NCBI RefSeq assembly: GCF_008727795.1
Contig: NZ_CP044222.1
Location: 868,001 to 932,000 of the forward strand
Source: Nitrincola iocasae
GTDB taxonomy: Bacteria > Pseudomonadota > Gammaproteobacteria > Pseudomonadales > Balneatricaceae
Length of the DNA stretch: 64,000 nt
Direction of reading: 5' to 3'
The translations under genes and the position numbers were made by a program. The notes under the pieces are model-generated. The model saw only the letters and a list, made by a program, of their open reading frames with translations, was not told the origin of the DNA and ran no database searches. The stretch's first letter is position 1. Each line of letters begins with the position of its first letter. Shown piece after piece: positions 23,733 through 32,124 of the stretch.

Positions 23733-23764
23733 ACAGCAGCCATAGACTAAGTCTTGGCTGCTGT
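23733..23764. terminator. Bidirectional hairpin between sspB and dolP
   Basis: ACAGCAGCCA at 23733-23742 pairs perfectly with TGGCTGCTGT at 23755-23764 around a 12-base loop, in the 54-bp gap between convergent genes. Only short T/A runs flank it, so it may be partly factor-dependent. Confidence 0.65.
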
Positions 23765-23772
23765 ATAGGTTT

Positions 23773-24339
23773 TCAGATGTATTCGAATACTTTCACTATA
23801 CGGTTGACGCCGACTATATTACGAACGACCTCCACAGCGAGATCGCCTTCCTGGTTTGTGACCAATCCCATCAAAAACACAGTACCATTTTCAGAGATGA
23901 CTTTGATGCGCATGCCATTGGTACTCTTGTCAGCCAGCAGTTGAGCCTTGACGCGTCCGGTTAAGTAGGTGTCATTGGCACGAATCATCATGGATGTCGG
24001 TCCGGAAATTTCTAATTCATTGTGTATTTTGCGCACTTCACGGAGTTGTTTTACCACGTCCGTGGCTTCTGCTTTAGTGCTTTCATCCGGTACCTGACCG
24101 GTCAGAAGCACTTGGCCGTTAAAGCTGGTGACGTTGATATTGGACTGAGACAGGGCTTGCGAGCCTTTATTGATATTTACCTTGGCTTTAAATTCAATGC
24201 TGTTGTCTTCGATATAGCTACCTATTGTGCGGCGTCCCTCATTCTCTTCAATAGGTGTTTCGCGTGCTGAACTGACTAGGTTTGCGCAGCCGCTAAGAAT
24301 GAATACAGATATGAATAGGGTGAAAATTAGCTTTTTCAT
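23773..24339 (-). CDS. dolP: Outer-membrane lipoprotein DolP (YraP), two BON domains
   Basis: A 188-residue lipoprotein. The signal ends in LSGC with the lipidated Cys at 18. Two BON domains follow, about residues 48-115 (IEFKAKVNINKG, VTSFNGQVLLTGQVPD, VRKIHNELEIS) and 120-188 (DTYLTGRVKAQLLAD, VISENGTVFLMGLV, VVRNIVGVNRIVKVFEYI). In E. coli DolP/YraP helps outer-membrane integrity and interacts with division-site anionic lipids and the BAM complex. It is last in the operon lpoA-yraN-diaA-dolP, 3 bp after diaA. Length equals E. coli (191). Confidence 0.94.
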   Translation of the reverse strand: MKKLIFTLFISVFILSGCANLVSSARETPIEENEGRRTIGSYIEDNSIEFKAKVNINKGSQALSQSNINVTSFNGQVLLTGQVPDESTKAEATDVVKQLREVRKIHNELEISGPTSMMIRANDTYLTGRVKAQLLADKSTNGMRIKVISENGTVFLMGLVTNQEGDLAVEVVRNIVGVNRIVKVFEYI

Positions 24340-24342
24340 CGA

Positions 24343-24930
24343 TCAGGCTCCAAAAAGTTGAAAGTCAATCAAGTCAGTTAAACTGTGTAGCACCAGCAGT
24401 TGAGCATGATGTACTAAGGCTTCATCAGTGCTGGGAACGCAGATTTCAGTTTCATCTGGCCTGAGTAGTGCAGTCATATTACCACCATCTCCCCCCGTAA
24501 GGGCTATGACGCTCATCTCACGATCATGGGCTGCCTGAATGGCCTGTACCAGACTGGCTGAGCGACCATTGGCTGATATTGCCAATAATATGTCCCCCGG
24601 CATGCCTATTGCCCGGATCTGTTTTGAATAAATATCAGCAAAGCCACTGTCTTCGGCGATGGCGCTGATAGCGGCACTGTCGGCATTCAATGTGACCACT
24701 GGCAACCCGGGGCGTTCCTGACGAAAGCGGTTAATTAACAGGGTGCCGAAATGCTGTGCCAGTGCACCAGATGCACCATTGCCAGCACTGAGTATTTTGT
24801 GCTCAGTGATCAGGCACTGGAGAATCAGTTCACTGGCTGCTGCGATGACCGGTGTAAATTGCTCGATCGTCTGAGCGTTGACTTCCATCGATTGATGAAA
24901 CTGGCGGATAATGCGGTCTTCAAGTTCCAT
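24343..24930 (-). CDS. diaA: SIS-domain DnaA initiator-associating protein DiaA
   Basis: A 195-residue SIS-domain protein of the DiaA/GmhA group. ILSAGNGASGALAQHFGTLLINRF at about 44-67, GMPGDILLAISANGRSASLVQAI and IALTGGDGG are the phosphosugar-isomerase-fold landmarks. DiaA forms tetramers that bind DnaA at oriC and time replication. GmhA (sedoheptulose-7-phosphate isomerase) is a close relative and cannot be excluded by sequence alone, but the position between yraN and dolP is that of diaA. The upstream gap to yraN is 23 bp. Confidence 0.9.
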   Translation of the reverse strand: MELEDRIIRQFHQSMEVNAQTIEQFTPVIAAASELILQCLITEHKILSAGNGASGALAQHFGTLLINRFRQERPGLPVVTLNADSAAISAIAEDSGFADIYSKQIRAIGMPGDILLAISANGRSASLVQAIQAAHDREMSVIALTGGDGGNMTALLRPDETEICVPSTDEALVHHAQLLVLHSLTDLIDFQLFGA

Positions 24931-24953
24931 GGTACGGTTCCAGCTTGATGGCT

Positions 24954-25304
24954 TCAGTTCTGAAAGGCGTTACGATACCACAAAGGTTCGTTATTGCCCT
25001 CAAATGCAATGACGTCAAAGCGACAGGGATGCTTGGCCCAGCCAGGATTTCCGGCCAGAAAGAAACGTGCAGCCTGAAGTAGTTTACGCTGTTTGCGCCA
25101 GTCAACTGAAACGGCGGCACCGCCGTAAAGACTGTGCTTTCTGTGCCTGACTTCAATAAAAACCAAGTGCTGACCATCAGCCATGATCAGGTCAATTTCA
25201 CCTAGGCGACAGCGCAGATTGCGCTGTATCAGATGCAATCCCTGGGCTGTTAACCAGGTTTCTGCATTACGTTCGGCTTCCTTGCCGATAGCTTGTCTGT
25301 CCAT
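24954..25304 (-). CDS. yraN: YraN family (UPF0102) nuclease-fold protein
   Basis: A 116-residue UPF0102 protein with a Holliday-junction-resolvase-like endonuclease fold. GKEAERNAETWLTAQGLHLIQRNLRCRLGEIDLIM at about 7-41, followed by LVFIEVRHRK, gives the family's E...D...ExK-type catalytic pattern, although the final segment reads EVRHRK. The substrate and role are unknown. Its start lies 3 bp after the lpoA stop, with the GGAG ribosome-binding sequence inside the lpoA end, so it is tightly coupled in lpoA-yraN-diaA-dolP. Length is normal (E. coli 131). Confidence 0.93.
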   Translation of the reverse strand: MDRQAIGKEAERNAETWLTAQGLHLIQRNLRCRLGEIDLIMADGQHLVFIEVRHRKHSLYGGAAVSVDWRKQRKLLQAARFFLAGNPGWAKHPCRFDVIAFEGNNEPLWYRNAFQN

Positions 25305-25307
25305 GAG

Positions 25308-27107
25308 TTACTCCGTAATGAGTTGAGGTTCTCCATTTACAAATTCTGCCCAAGCCAATGCTCTGATCAGTCTGCGGTTGGGGCCGAGTTGCAGATTGCC
25401 GGTTTCTCCGCTGAGTATGCCGCCCTGAGTAAGTAATAGAGGCAGATTTTGGCTGATCAGATAAGCATCAGCACCTAGTGCATAGAGTTTGCCAAGGTCT
25501 GTGTCTGCATTGTCACGTAGCTCAAGCAGGGTGAGGCGCGTAGGGCTGGGTTCGGCAATCCGCCAAGGCAGATCCACAAAGGTGATACCATTGAGGTCGG
25601 TATCTCTGGACGCGCTGGCATTACCTTCATACACCTGAGATGTGGCCATGACCGGAATGGCTCCGGCAAAGTGGTACATTAACATCGGACGGATCAAGCG
25701 CGCATCAGCAGCTTCTGTAGCCATGAAAATAACGTCGGTTTCATGGCTGACATTAACACTCATGCCACTGCGAGAGCGATTTGGCATAGTGCGGGCTATT
25801 TCAGGGTCCTGAAGCAACAGTTGTTTGATCTGTTCGCTGTTGCTTTGCGTGGCATTGAAGTTGAGGCTGGCGCTGATAAAGCCACCGCGTTGCTCATATT
25901 CTTCACGAATCAGTTGTTCAAAGCGTTGTCCGGAACGAGTATCGCTGTGAATGATCATGGCATTCAGATAACCCATTTCCACCGCTTTCTGGACTAATGC
26001 ATGGGCTTCATGATCACTGGATAGGTCAAGCTGCAGTGGAGGGTTACTGCCCTCAAGGGCTGGGTTCAATGCCAGTATTGTTATCGGATGCTCTGGATAG
26101 TCGGCTAACTGATTAACAAAGTTGCGATCCAATGGGCCGACAATAAAGTTGGCACCTTGTGTTCTGGCTGAATAAAACAGCTGTTCCGGTGTGTGGATTT
26201 CAGTACTGTCGAGTAACACCAACTCTGCGTCTGTAGAGCCAGCCGCTTGCATTGCTGTAACGTAGCCTTCGGTGATAATGCTAGCGATATTTGCCAGTTC
26301 GCCGGTCATAGGCAGGAGTAAGGCTGTACGTTGAATGCCTGCCGATGGTAGCTGTATGGGCGATAACTCTGTGGCAATCAGGGCATTTGGATCCTGCGGT
26401 GGCAATTCTGCCGCAGGATGTTGCTCCCAGAGCAGTTGCCAGTCGAACAGTTTTTCCTGTTGTTCGCTGAAGTCGGTTATGCCTTGGATTGCCAAAGCTC
26501 GCTCAAACCAGCCCTGGTCTAAGTAGTTGTTGCCTCTATTTTCTGCTGCACTGTTTAATTGAGCGTTGCTGGCAGATATCAATAAGCTCCAGATCTGCGT
26601 ATGCAGTGACTGGCGGATGTGCTGCTCAGTTGTCATCTGGCTGGCGGAGATCAATTCTCGTGCGGCGTTGATATAGTTTTCTTGCTGAGCAAAGGCTTCG
26701 GCACGTAATTGGTTAAGCTGTATGACTTGCTCACTTGTCAGTTGTGGTGGCAGCAGACGAAAATCCAGGTAGCCCAGTGCTCTGTCGGGGCTGTTGCTTT
26801 GTAATGACAGTTTGGCCTGCAGGCTGGCAACATCCAGTCCCAATTGTGGCGGAAGTCTGCGTTTGTCGATACTTTCCAGTATACTCGCGGCTGTGTCGAT
26901 TTGCTGATCATCGACAAGCAGTCGTGCCGCTTCAAGTTTCAGTGTGGCTGCCTGTTCGGGGCCTGCACGCTGTGCGGATGTCAGTAGCTGCTGTACATCT
27001 GCATTATCGGCTACGGAGGGTAGGGTTGTTGTTGGTCTGGTACCGCAGGCCGAGAGCAGCAGTAAAGTCAGTATTAGGCATAAAAGCAGGCCTAGTTGCT
27101 TTGTCAT
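25308..27107 (-). CDS. lpoA: Penicillin-binding protein activator LpoA
   Basis: A 599-residue outer-membrane lipoprotein that activates the bifunctional synthase PBP1a from the outer membrane. The signal ends LSAC with the lipidated Cys at 21. Residues about 30-240 are helical TPR-like repeats (DQQIDTAASILESI, SPDRALGYLDFRLL). The C-terminal half (about 265-590) is a periplasmic binding-protein-like domain (RTALLLPMTGELANIASIITEGYVTAM, ANFIVGPLDRNFV, AIPVMATSQVYEG, ALGADAYLI). It is slightly shorter than E. coli LpoA (678). It is divergent from rsmI with only 33 bp between the start codons, the usual arrangement. Confidence 0.94.
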   Translation of the reverse strand: MTKQLGLLLCLILTLLLLSACGTRPTTTLPSVADNADVQQLLTSAQRAGPEQAATLKLEAARLLVDDQQIDTAASILESIDKRRLPPQLGLDVASLQAKLSLQSNSPDRALGYLDFRLLPPQLTSEQVIQLNQLRAEAFAQQENYINAARELISASQMTTEQHIRQSLHTQIWSLLISASNAQLNSAAENRGNNYLDQGWFERALAIQGITDFSEQQEKLFDWQLLWEQHPAAELPPQDPNALIATELSPIQLPSAGIQRTALLLPMTGELANIASIITEGYVTAMQAAGSTDAELVLLDSTEIHTPEQLFYSARTQGANFIVGPLDRNFVNQLADYPEHPITILALNPALEGSNPPLQLDLSSDHEAHALVQKAVEMGYLNAMIIHSDTRSGQRFEQLIREEYEQRGGFISASLNFNATQSNSEQIKQLLLQDPEIARTMPNRSRSGMSVNVSHETDVIFMATEAADARLIRPMLMYHFAGAIPVMATSQVYEGNASASRDTDLNGITFVDLPWRIAEPSPTRLTLLELRDNADTDLGKLYALGADAYLISQNLPLLLTQGGILSGETGNLQLGPNRRLIRALAWAEFVNGEPQLITE

Positions 27108-27140
27108 AAACTCATTAATCCTTAAAAGAGAATAACCTTC

Positions 27141-27980
27141 ATGGCTGAACCGGTTTTATATGTTATTGCAACGCCTATTGGCAATCTGGGTGATCTTTCG
27201 CCTCGTGCTATCGAGTTGCTGAGCAAGGCGGATCTCATTGCTGCTGAGGATACCCGTCATACAGGGCGACTGCTAGCCTACTTTAACATTAAATCGACAC
27301 TGATTTCAGTCCATGATCACAATGAAAATGCCCGTGCAGATCTGATTATACGCCATTTATCAGCTGGTAAGACGATTGCGTTGGTGTCTGATGCGGGAAC
27401 CCCTTTGATTTCGGATCCCGGGTTTTCTCTGGTCAGGCGCGTGCGCGAGGCGGGTTATACTGTATCACCAGTGCCTGGCTGTTGTGCCTTTATTGCCGCC
27501 TTGAGTGCGGCGGGCCTGCCATCAGACCGCTTTATGTTCATCGGTTTTTTACCTGCAAAACAGCAGGCGCGTCTAAAAAGCCTTGCTGCGTTGGTGGAGT
27601 ACAGCTGCACACTGATTTTTTACGAATCAACCCACCGTATCCTGGATTCCCTGCAGGCCATGATTGAGGTCTTTGGCGCAGATCGCGAAGCGGTAGTTGC
27701 GCGTGAGATTACCAAAACCTTTGAAACCATAAAGCATGGAAGTCTGGCAGAGTTGTTGCTCTGGATGCAGTCTGATGCCAATCAACAAAAAGGCGAGTTC
27801 GTGGTGCTAGTGCATGGTGCTAGTGCTCCCCAGGCCGATAAAGAGGGGCCGGATGCCCGAAGTCTGGAAATTGTCAGGTTGCTTGCGGAGGAATTACCGC
27901 CTAAAAAAGCCGCTGCTCTGGCTGCGCAGATTACTGGTGTGCATAAAAAGAGCCTGTATGAGGCGTTGCTGCAACGGTAA
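27141..27980 (+). CDS. rsmI: 16S rRNA 2'-O-ribose C1402 methyltransferase RsmI
   Basis: A 279-residue tetrapyrrole-methylase-fold enzyme that methylates the 2'-O of C1402 in the 16S decoding centre. LYVIATPIGNLGDLSPRAIELL, AEDTRHTGRLLAYF, LVSDAGTPLISDPGF and PVPGCCAFIAALSAAGLPSDRF are diagnostic. FYESTHRILDSL and ARE(I)TKTFETI complete the core. A conserved helical C-terminal domain follows (LAEELPPKKAAALAAQITG). Length matches E. coli RsmI (286). The rnpB promoter begins only 4 bp after the stop codon. Confidence 0.96.
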   Translation: MAEPVLYVIATPIGNLGDLSPRAIELLSKADLIAAEDTRHTGRLLAYFNIKSTLISVHDHNENARADLIIRHLSAGKTIALVSDAGTPLISDPGFSLVRRVREAGYTVSPVPGCCAFIAALSAAGLPSDRFMFIGFLPAKQQARLKSLAALVEYSCTLIFYESTHRILDSLQAMIEVFGADREAVVAREITKTFETIKHGSLAELLLWMQSDANQQKGEFVVLVHGASAPQADKEGPDARSLEIVRLLAEELPPKKAAALAAQITGVHKKSLYEALLQR

Positions 27981-27983
27981 TGC

Positions 27984-28011
27984 TTGCACTTGCTGGGTTT
28001 CCTGTTATTCT
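27984..28011 (+). promoter_or_regulatory. rnpB promoter
   Basis: TTGCAC at 27984-27989 and TATTCT at 28006-28011 are separated by 16 bp and followed by a GC-rich GCGCGCG discriminator. The predicted start at about 28018 coincides with the first base of the P1 helix of RNase P RNA. The discriminator type fits growth-rate-controlled stable RNA promoters. Confidence 0.75.
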
Positions 28012-28017
28012 GCGCGC

Positions 28018-28370
28018 GGGAGTCTGCCGGGCAATCGCTGTCCTGCTTGCAGGAGGGAGGAAAGTCCGGGCTCTACAGGGCAGAGTGCCAGATAACGTCT
28101 GGGCGGCGTGAGCCGACGGAAAGTGCAACAGAAAGTATACCGCCTAAGGGCTTTTCGGAGTCACGGTAAGGTTGAAATGGTGCGGTAAGAGCGCACCGCG
28201 TGGGTGGCAACACTCCACGGCGATGGAAAACCCCACTCAGAGCAAGACCAAATAGGGATCCTTAAGGTGTGGCCCGCACTGGATCCGGGTAGGTCGCTTG
28301 AGGTGCATGGTGACATGTATCCCAGATGAATGATTGTCCCCGACAAAACCCGGCTTACAGGCAGACTCCC
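28018..28370 (+). ncRNA. rnpB: RNase P RNA (M1 RNA), bacterial type A
   Basis: The 353-nt catalytic RNA that trims the 5' leader of pre-tRNAs. The ends pair as helix P1 (GGGAGTCTGCC at 28018 with GGCAGACTCCC ending 28370). The conserved CR-I block GAGGAAAGTCCGGGCTC lies near 28056-28073. The CR-V block, with AACCCGGCTTA, is near 28347. The universal ACAGAAA stretch is near 28127, and GGTAAGAGCGCACC-type P10/P11 sequence is near 28183. This is the normal location in Pseudomonas-like genomes, between rsmI and mraZ. No obvious intrinsic terminator follows within 60 bp. Confidence 0.97.
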
Positions 28371-28556
28371 ACACTTGCCTGCTTACGACTTTTCTGTCGA
28401 ATATTATAATCTGTAAAAAATCTTTTAACTGTATATGTATACAGTCTATCTGTTTGTTTCTCTTTAATTAATTGATTCGCTAATAATTCTTTTGATGCCC
28501 TTCATTGATCGGCGTTTGTAATCACTTTTCATGCGGTTTCGACCCTGGCTTGTGCC

Positions 28557-28585
28557 TTGCATTGCCTGGGGTTACTCACTATAGT
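28557..28585 (+). promoter_or_regulatory. Pmra promoter of the dcw cluster
   Basis: TTGCAT at 28557-28562 and TATAGT at 28580-28585 are 17 bp apart. The start point would be near 28592, two bases ahead of the first MraZ box. No terminator or other good promoter is seen between this and ftsI. Confidence 0.75.
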
Positions 28586-28593
28586 GTGCAATA

Positions 28594-28628
28594 GTGGGTA
28601 AAAGTGGTTCAAAGTGGTTAAATTTGGG
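28594..28628 (+). promoter_or_regulatory. MraZ operator, four 10-bp-spaced GTGG/TTGG repeats
   Basis: GTGGG, GTGGT, GTGGT and TTGGG begin at 28594, 28604, 28614 and 28624, exactly 10 bp apart, with A/T-rich 5-base spacers. A further GTGGG is at 28636. MraZ binds TGGG-type direct repeats spaced by one helical turn in the mra promoter and represses it. These boxes sit just downstream of the predicted start site. Confidence 0.82.
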
Positions 28629-28644
28629 GAATTCAGTGGGCATA

Positions 28645-29097
28645 ATGTTCCGCGGAGTCAATCCGATCAATCTGGATGTTAAGGGTCGCATGGCGATTCC
28701 GGCACGTTATCGCGAAATGATAGCGTCGCATTGCAATAACCAGATGGTCGCCACGATCGACACCGAGTCCCGTTGCTTGCTGCTTTATCCCTTACCTGAG
28801 TGGGAAGATATTCAGGCTCGGATCGAGGCTTTGCCCAGCTTTAATAAGGTGGCTCGTCGAATTCAGCGCTTACTGATCGGGCATGCTACTGATCTGGAAT
28901 TAGATGGTAATGGCCGCTTACTGTTACCAGCAAGCTTGCGGGAATACGCAGGTTTGGATAAAAAAATTGTGTTATTGGGTCAGGGACGCAAGTTTGAAAT
29001 ATGGGATGAAACACAGTGGAGCGCCACTCGAGATGAATACCTTGACGAGGTTGGCGAAGATACCCTGCCACCAGAAATGCTGGATTTGTCGCTTTAA
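28645..29097 (+). CDS. mraZ: Transcriptional regulator MraZ
   Basis: A 150-residue protein with two AbrB-like (SpoVT/MraZ) DNA-binding halves: FRGVNPINLDVKGRMAIPARYRE (about 2-24) and HATDLELDGNGRLLLPASLREYAGL (about 77-101). It represses its own promoter and thus the dcw cluster. The ATG at 28645 gives the family start MFRGVNP and a length equal to E. coli MraZ (152). An in-frame GTG at 28594 would run through the operator boxes and is rejected. It is followed by rsmH after 36 bp. Confidence 0.97.
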   Translation: MFRGVNPINLDVKGRMAIPARYREMIASHCNNQMVATIDTESRCLLLYPLPEWEDIQARIEALPSFNKVARRIQRLLIGHATDLELDGNGRLLLPASLREYAGLDKKIVLLGQGRKFEIWDETQWSATRDEYLDEVGEDTLPPEMLDLSL

Positions 29098-29133
29098 CGC
29101 CACAATCCTCAATACAGGTTTACAGGATCTTAG

Positions 29134-30072
29134 ATGAGTCAGGAATTCAGCCATATTACCGTGTTACTTGAAGAAGCTGTCACCGAATTGGTGACGGACC
29201 CTGATGGTTTCTATATTGATGGCACGTTTGGGCGTGGAGGCCATTCGGCGCGTATTTTGTCATGCCTGAGTGATCAGGGGCGTTTACTGGCAATCGATAA
29301 AGATCCCTTGGCTGTGGCAGAAGCTCAGCGGCGCTTTGGTGATGATCCCCGCTTTAGTATTGCCCATGGTTCTTTTAATGAGTTGGCTGCGTTGGTTGCT
29401 GCACGTGGCATGACAGCACAAGTGACCGGTGTGTTGCTGGATCTGGGTGTGAGTTCGCCACAGTTGGATGATCCCTCAAGAGGGTTCAGTTTCCAGAACG
29501 ATGGCCCGCTGGATATGCGCATGAATACAGCCGCCGGTGAGAGTGCCGCTGAGTGGATTAACCGTGCCACAGAGGCCGAAATTGCTGATGTGTTGTTTCA
29601 TTATGGTGAAGAGCGTTTTTCCCGTCGAATGGCCAAGGCTGTAGTGGCAGAACGGGCTTCATCTCCAATTACAACCACGGCGCGTCTTGCCAGCATTATT
29701 ACCGCTGCCAATCCACGCTGGGAAAAGGGGAAAAACCCTGCGACTCGAGCATTTCAGGGTATTCGCATCCATATTAATCGTGAGTTGGAAGAGATTGAGA
29801 CCTGTCTGGATCAGTCTCTAGATGTACTGGCACCAAAGGGGCGTCTAGTGGTGATCAGTTTTCATTCACTGGAGGATCGTATCGTAAAACGCTTTATCCG
29901 TAAGCATGTGAAAGGAGATGAGCATCTCCCAGCCGGGTTGCCATTTACCCAATCCATGCTTAATCAGCGATTGAACGGTATTGGCAAAGCAGTCAAAGCC
30001 AGTGCGGCCGAGGTTGAGGCTAACCCCCGTGCCCGCAGTGCGGTGATGCGAGTGGCTGAGAAGTGCGCCTGA
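29134..30072 (+). CDS. rsmH: 16S rRNA m4C1402 methyltransferase RsmH
   Basis: A 312-residue SAM-dependent methyltransferase that modifies N4 of C1402 in 16S rRNA, the same nucleotide as RsmI encoded 1.2 kb upstream. HITVLLEEAVTELV at the start, DGTFGRGGHSARIL (SAM motif I), LLDLGVSSPQLDDPSRGFSF, DMRMN and the C-terminal VVISFHSLEDRIVKRFIR are diagnostic. Length matches E. coli (313). AGGA precedes the ATG at proper spacing. The gene was formerly mraW. Confidence 0.97.
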   Translation: MSQEFSHITVLLEEAVTELVTDPDGFYIDGTFGRGGHSARILSCLSDQGRLLAIDKDPLAVAEAQRRFGDDPRFSIAHGSFNELAALVAARGMTAQVTGVLLDLGVSSPQLDDPSRGFSFQNDGPLDMRMNTAAGESAAEWINRATEAEIADVLFHYGEERFSRRMAKAVVAERASSPITTTARLASIITAANPRWEKGKNPATRAFQGIRIHINRELEEIETCLDQSLDVLAPKGRLVVISFHSLEDRIVKRFIRKHVKGDEHLPAGLPFTQSMLNQRLNGIGKAVKASAAEVEANPRARSAVMRVAEKCA

Positions 30073-30095
30073 AGCTGAATAGGGTGTTGAGTGTC

Positions 30096-30431
30096 ATGGG
30101 CAATACCAGGGACGAAGACGAAGGTAAAGGCTACATCGGTCATACAGAGTTGTATCGGCCCTTGGTTATTTTACTGGTGTTGATACTGGCGATACTGGTG
30201 TCGGCACTCATAGTCATCAAGGCAGCTTATGACTATCGTCGGCTGTTTAATGATCACCAAGTGCTGGTGCATCAATGGGATGAGTTGCAGGTGGAATGGG
30301 GACAGTTGTTACTGGAACAAAGTACTTGGGGTGGACATGGACGTATTGAAAGTGAAGCAGAAACTCGTTTGCAAATGCGGGTTCCCGAAATGGATGAAAT
30401 TGAGATAATCAGGAATGAGCAGCGAAACTGA
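30096..30431 (+). CDS. ftsL: Cell division protein FtsL
   Basis: A 111-residue bitopic divisome protein. It has a cytoplasmic N terminus, one TM segment (LVILLVLILAILVSALIVI) and a periplasmic coiled coil (DYRRLFNDHQVLVHQWDELQVEWGQLLLEQSTW) ending in a LQMRVPEMDEI segment, the typical FtsL tail. It forms a complex with FtsB and FtsQ that activates FtsWI. The start is uncertain: ATG 30096 has GAG four bases upstream, while GTG 30063 would overlap rsmH by 10 bp and give 122 residues, close to E. coli (121). The end overlaps ftsI by 17 bp. ftsB is not in this cluster, as usual. Confidence 0.88.
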   Translation: MGNTRDEDEGKGYIGHTELYRPLVILLVLILAILVSALIVIKAAYDYRRLFNDHQVLVHQWDELQVEWGQLLLEQSTWGGHGRIESEAETRLQMRVPEMDEIEIIRNEQRN

Positions 30432-32124
30432 GCAGACACAGACTTTGGCAGCCAGAAGCTGGCGCATGTGGGTGGTTTTCTTCCTGCTGGGCCTTGCTGT
30501 GGCCGGTGTTCTGGCGAAACTGGTTTCACTCTACTGGACAGATCAGGCTTTTTTGCAAAATCAGGGGGACGCCCGTTCTATCCGCACCATGTTGATTCCG
30601 GCGCATCGCGGCTTGATTACCGATCGCAATGGCGAGCCGTTGGCTGTCAGTGCCCCGGTGGCCAATATCTGGGCAGACCCGAAATTAATCGATTTGCAGC
30701 ACCCCTATATTAACCGTCTCAGTCAGCTGCTGGACATTTCTCAGGATAGTTTGATAGAGCGCTTTGGCAATAATGCCGAGCGCCGCTTTATGTATCTGCG
30801 TCGACAGGTTACCCCAGAGGTGGCTGAATCCGTCCGTTTACTGGGTATTCCGGGTATTAATGTTGATCGGGAATATCGGCGTTTTTATCCTGCAGGTGAA
30901 GTGACGGCCCATTTGGTAGGCTTCACCAATGTAGATGGAGATGGTCAGGAGGGCATGGAGCTGGCTTTCGATGACTGGCTCAGTGGTGAGTCTGGCAGTA
31001 AGCTGGTGATGCGGGATCGTGTGGGCCGGACTATCCGACATATCCGGTCAATCAGTGATGCGCATCAGGGGGATGAGTTACAGCTGAGTATCGATCTGCG
31101 TCTGCAATATATGGCTTATCGTGAGCTCAAAGCTGTTGTTGAAGCGCACCAGGCTGATTCGGGCTCTATTGTGATACTGGATACACAGACCGGTGAAGTG
31201 CTGGCGATGGCAAATCAGCCATCCTATAACCCGAATGACCGCAGTCACCTCGAGGCTGCTGCTCTTAGAAACCGGGCTATGACCGACTTATTCGAGCCAG
31301 GATCTACAGTTAAGCCCATGACCATTGCCGCCGCCTTGATGACGGGACGCTATACACCTGAAACGGTCATACATACCTCTCCAGGAACGCTGCGCGTGAG
31401 CAATGCCACGATCAAAGACACACGTGATTATGGTGATCTGGATCTCACCGGTATTATCACCAAGTCCAGTAATGTGGGTGTAGTGAAACTGGTGCTGGAG
31501 ATGGAGCATGACCGCTTGACTCGGCTTATGCATAACTTTGGCATAGGGCAGATGAGCATGACCGGTTTTCCTGGTGAGCGTACAGGCTATCTGCCTGATC
31601 TCAGAGAGAGCCAGTTAGTAGAACGTGCCACCCTGGCTTATGGGTATGGTTTATCGGTTACACCGCTGCAATTAGCTCAGGCGTATATACCCTTTGCGTC
31701 AGATGGCATTTTTCACCCAGTATCACTGCTGAAAAGAGACACCGATGTTGGTACTCGAGTGATGCCGCAGGGTGTCGGTAACCACGTGTTACAGATGATG
31801 GAAACAGTTATCGGACCACGGGGTACTGCACGTCGTGCTGCTGTTGAAGGTTATCGCGTTGCCGGTAAGACCGGAACGGTCCATCGTATCGGTGGCAGTG
31901 GTTACAATCGCGAAGAATACACTACAGTTTTTGCGGGTATCGCACCAGTTTCAGATCCGCGCCTGGCGATTGTTGTGATGGTGGATAACCCGAAAGGTCG
32001 GGAAATCTATGGCGGAGAAGTTGCTGCTCCGGTGTTTGCTAGGGTAGCCGCTGGCGCCTTAAGGCTGTTGAATCTGGATCCGGACAGTTGGCCGGAACAA
32101 ATACGACAGGTGGCTGAACGATGA
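30415..32124 (+). CDS. ftsI: Peptidoglycan transpeptidase FtsI (PBP3)
   Basis: A 569-residue class B penicillin-binding protein that cross-links septal peptidoglycan with FtsW. There is a short cytoplasmic end, a TM anchor at about 18-40, a pedestal domain, and a transpeptidase domain. The SxxK motif is STVK with Ser297 and Lys300, the SxN motif is Ser351-Ser352-Asn353, and the KTG motif is Lys485-Thr486-Gly487. E. coli PBP3 is 588 residues. The start overlaps ftsL by 17 bp and the stop overlaps murE by 4 bp (ATGA). FtsI is the target of aztreonam-type beta-lactams. Confidence 0.97.
   Translation: MSSETEQTQTLAARSWRMWVVFFLLGLAVAGVLAKLVSLYWTDQAFLQNQGDARSIRTMLIPAHRGLITDRNGEPLAVSAPVANIWADPKLIDLQHPYINRLSQLLDISQDSLIERFGNNAERRFMYLRRQVTPEVAESVRLLGIPGINVDREYRRFYPAGEVTAHLVGFTNVDGDGQEGMELAFDDWLSGESGSKLVMRDRVGRTIRHIRSISDAHQGDELQLSIDLRLQYMAYRELKAVVEAHQADSGSIVILDTQTGEVLAMANQPSYNPNDRSHLEAAALRNRAMTDLFEPGSTVKPMTIAAALMTGRYTPETVIHTSPGTLRVSNATIKDTRDYGDLDLTGIITKSSNVGVVKLVLEMEHDRLTRLMHNFGIGQMSMTGFPGERTGYLPDLRESQLVERATLAYGYGLSVTPLQLAQAYIPFASDGIFHPVSLLKRDTDVGTRVMPQGVGNHVLQMMETVIGPRGTARRAAVEGYRVAGKTGTVHRIGGSGYNREEYTTVFAGIAPVSDPRLAIVVMVDNPKGREIYGGEVAAPVFARVAAGALRLLNLDPDSWPEQIRQVAER

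Noticed and set aside
26735..27109. 124-codon plus-strand frame over the start of lpoA
   Set aside because: Antisense shadow of the lpoA signal peptide and TPR-like region; no ribosome-binding site and biased low-complexity content.
28594..28644. Upstream GTG start for mraZ
   Set aside because: It would translate the MraZ operator repeats and add 17 residues absent from the family. ATG 28645 gives the normal MFRGVNP start.
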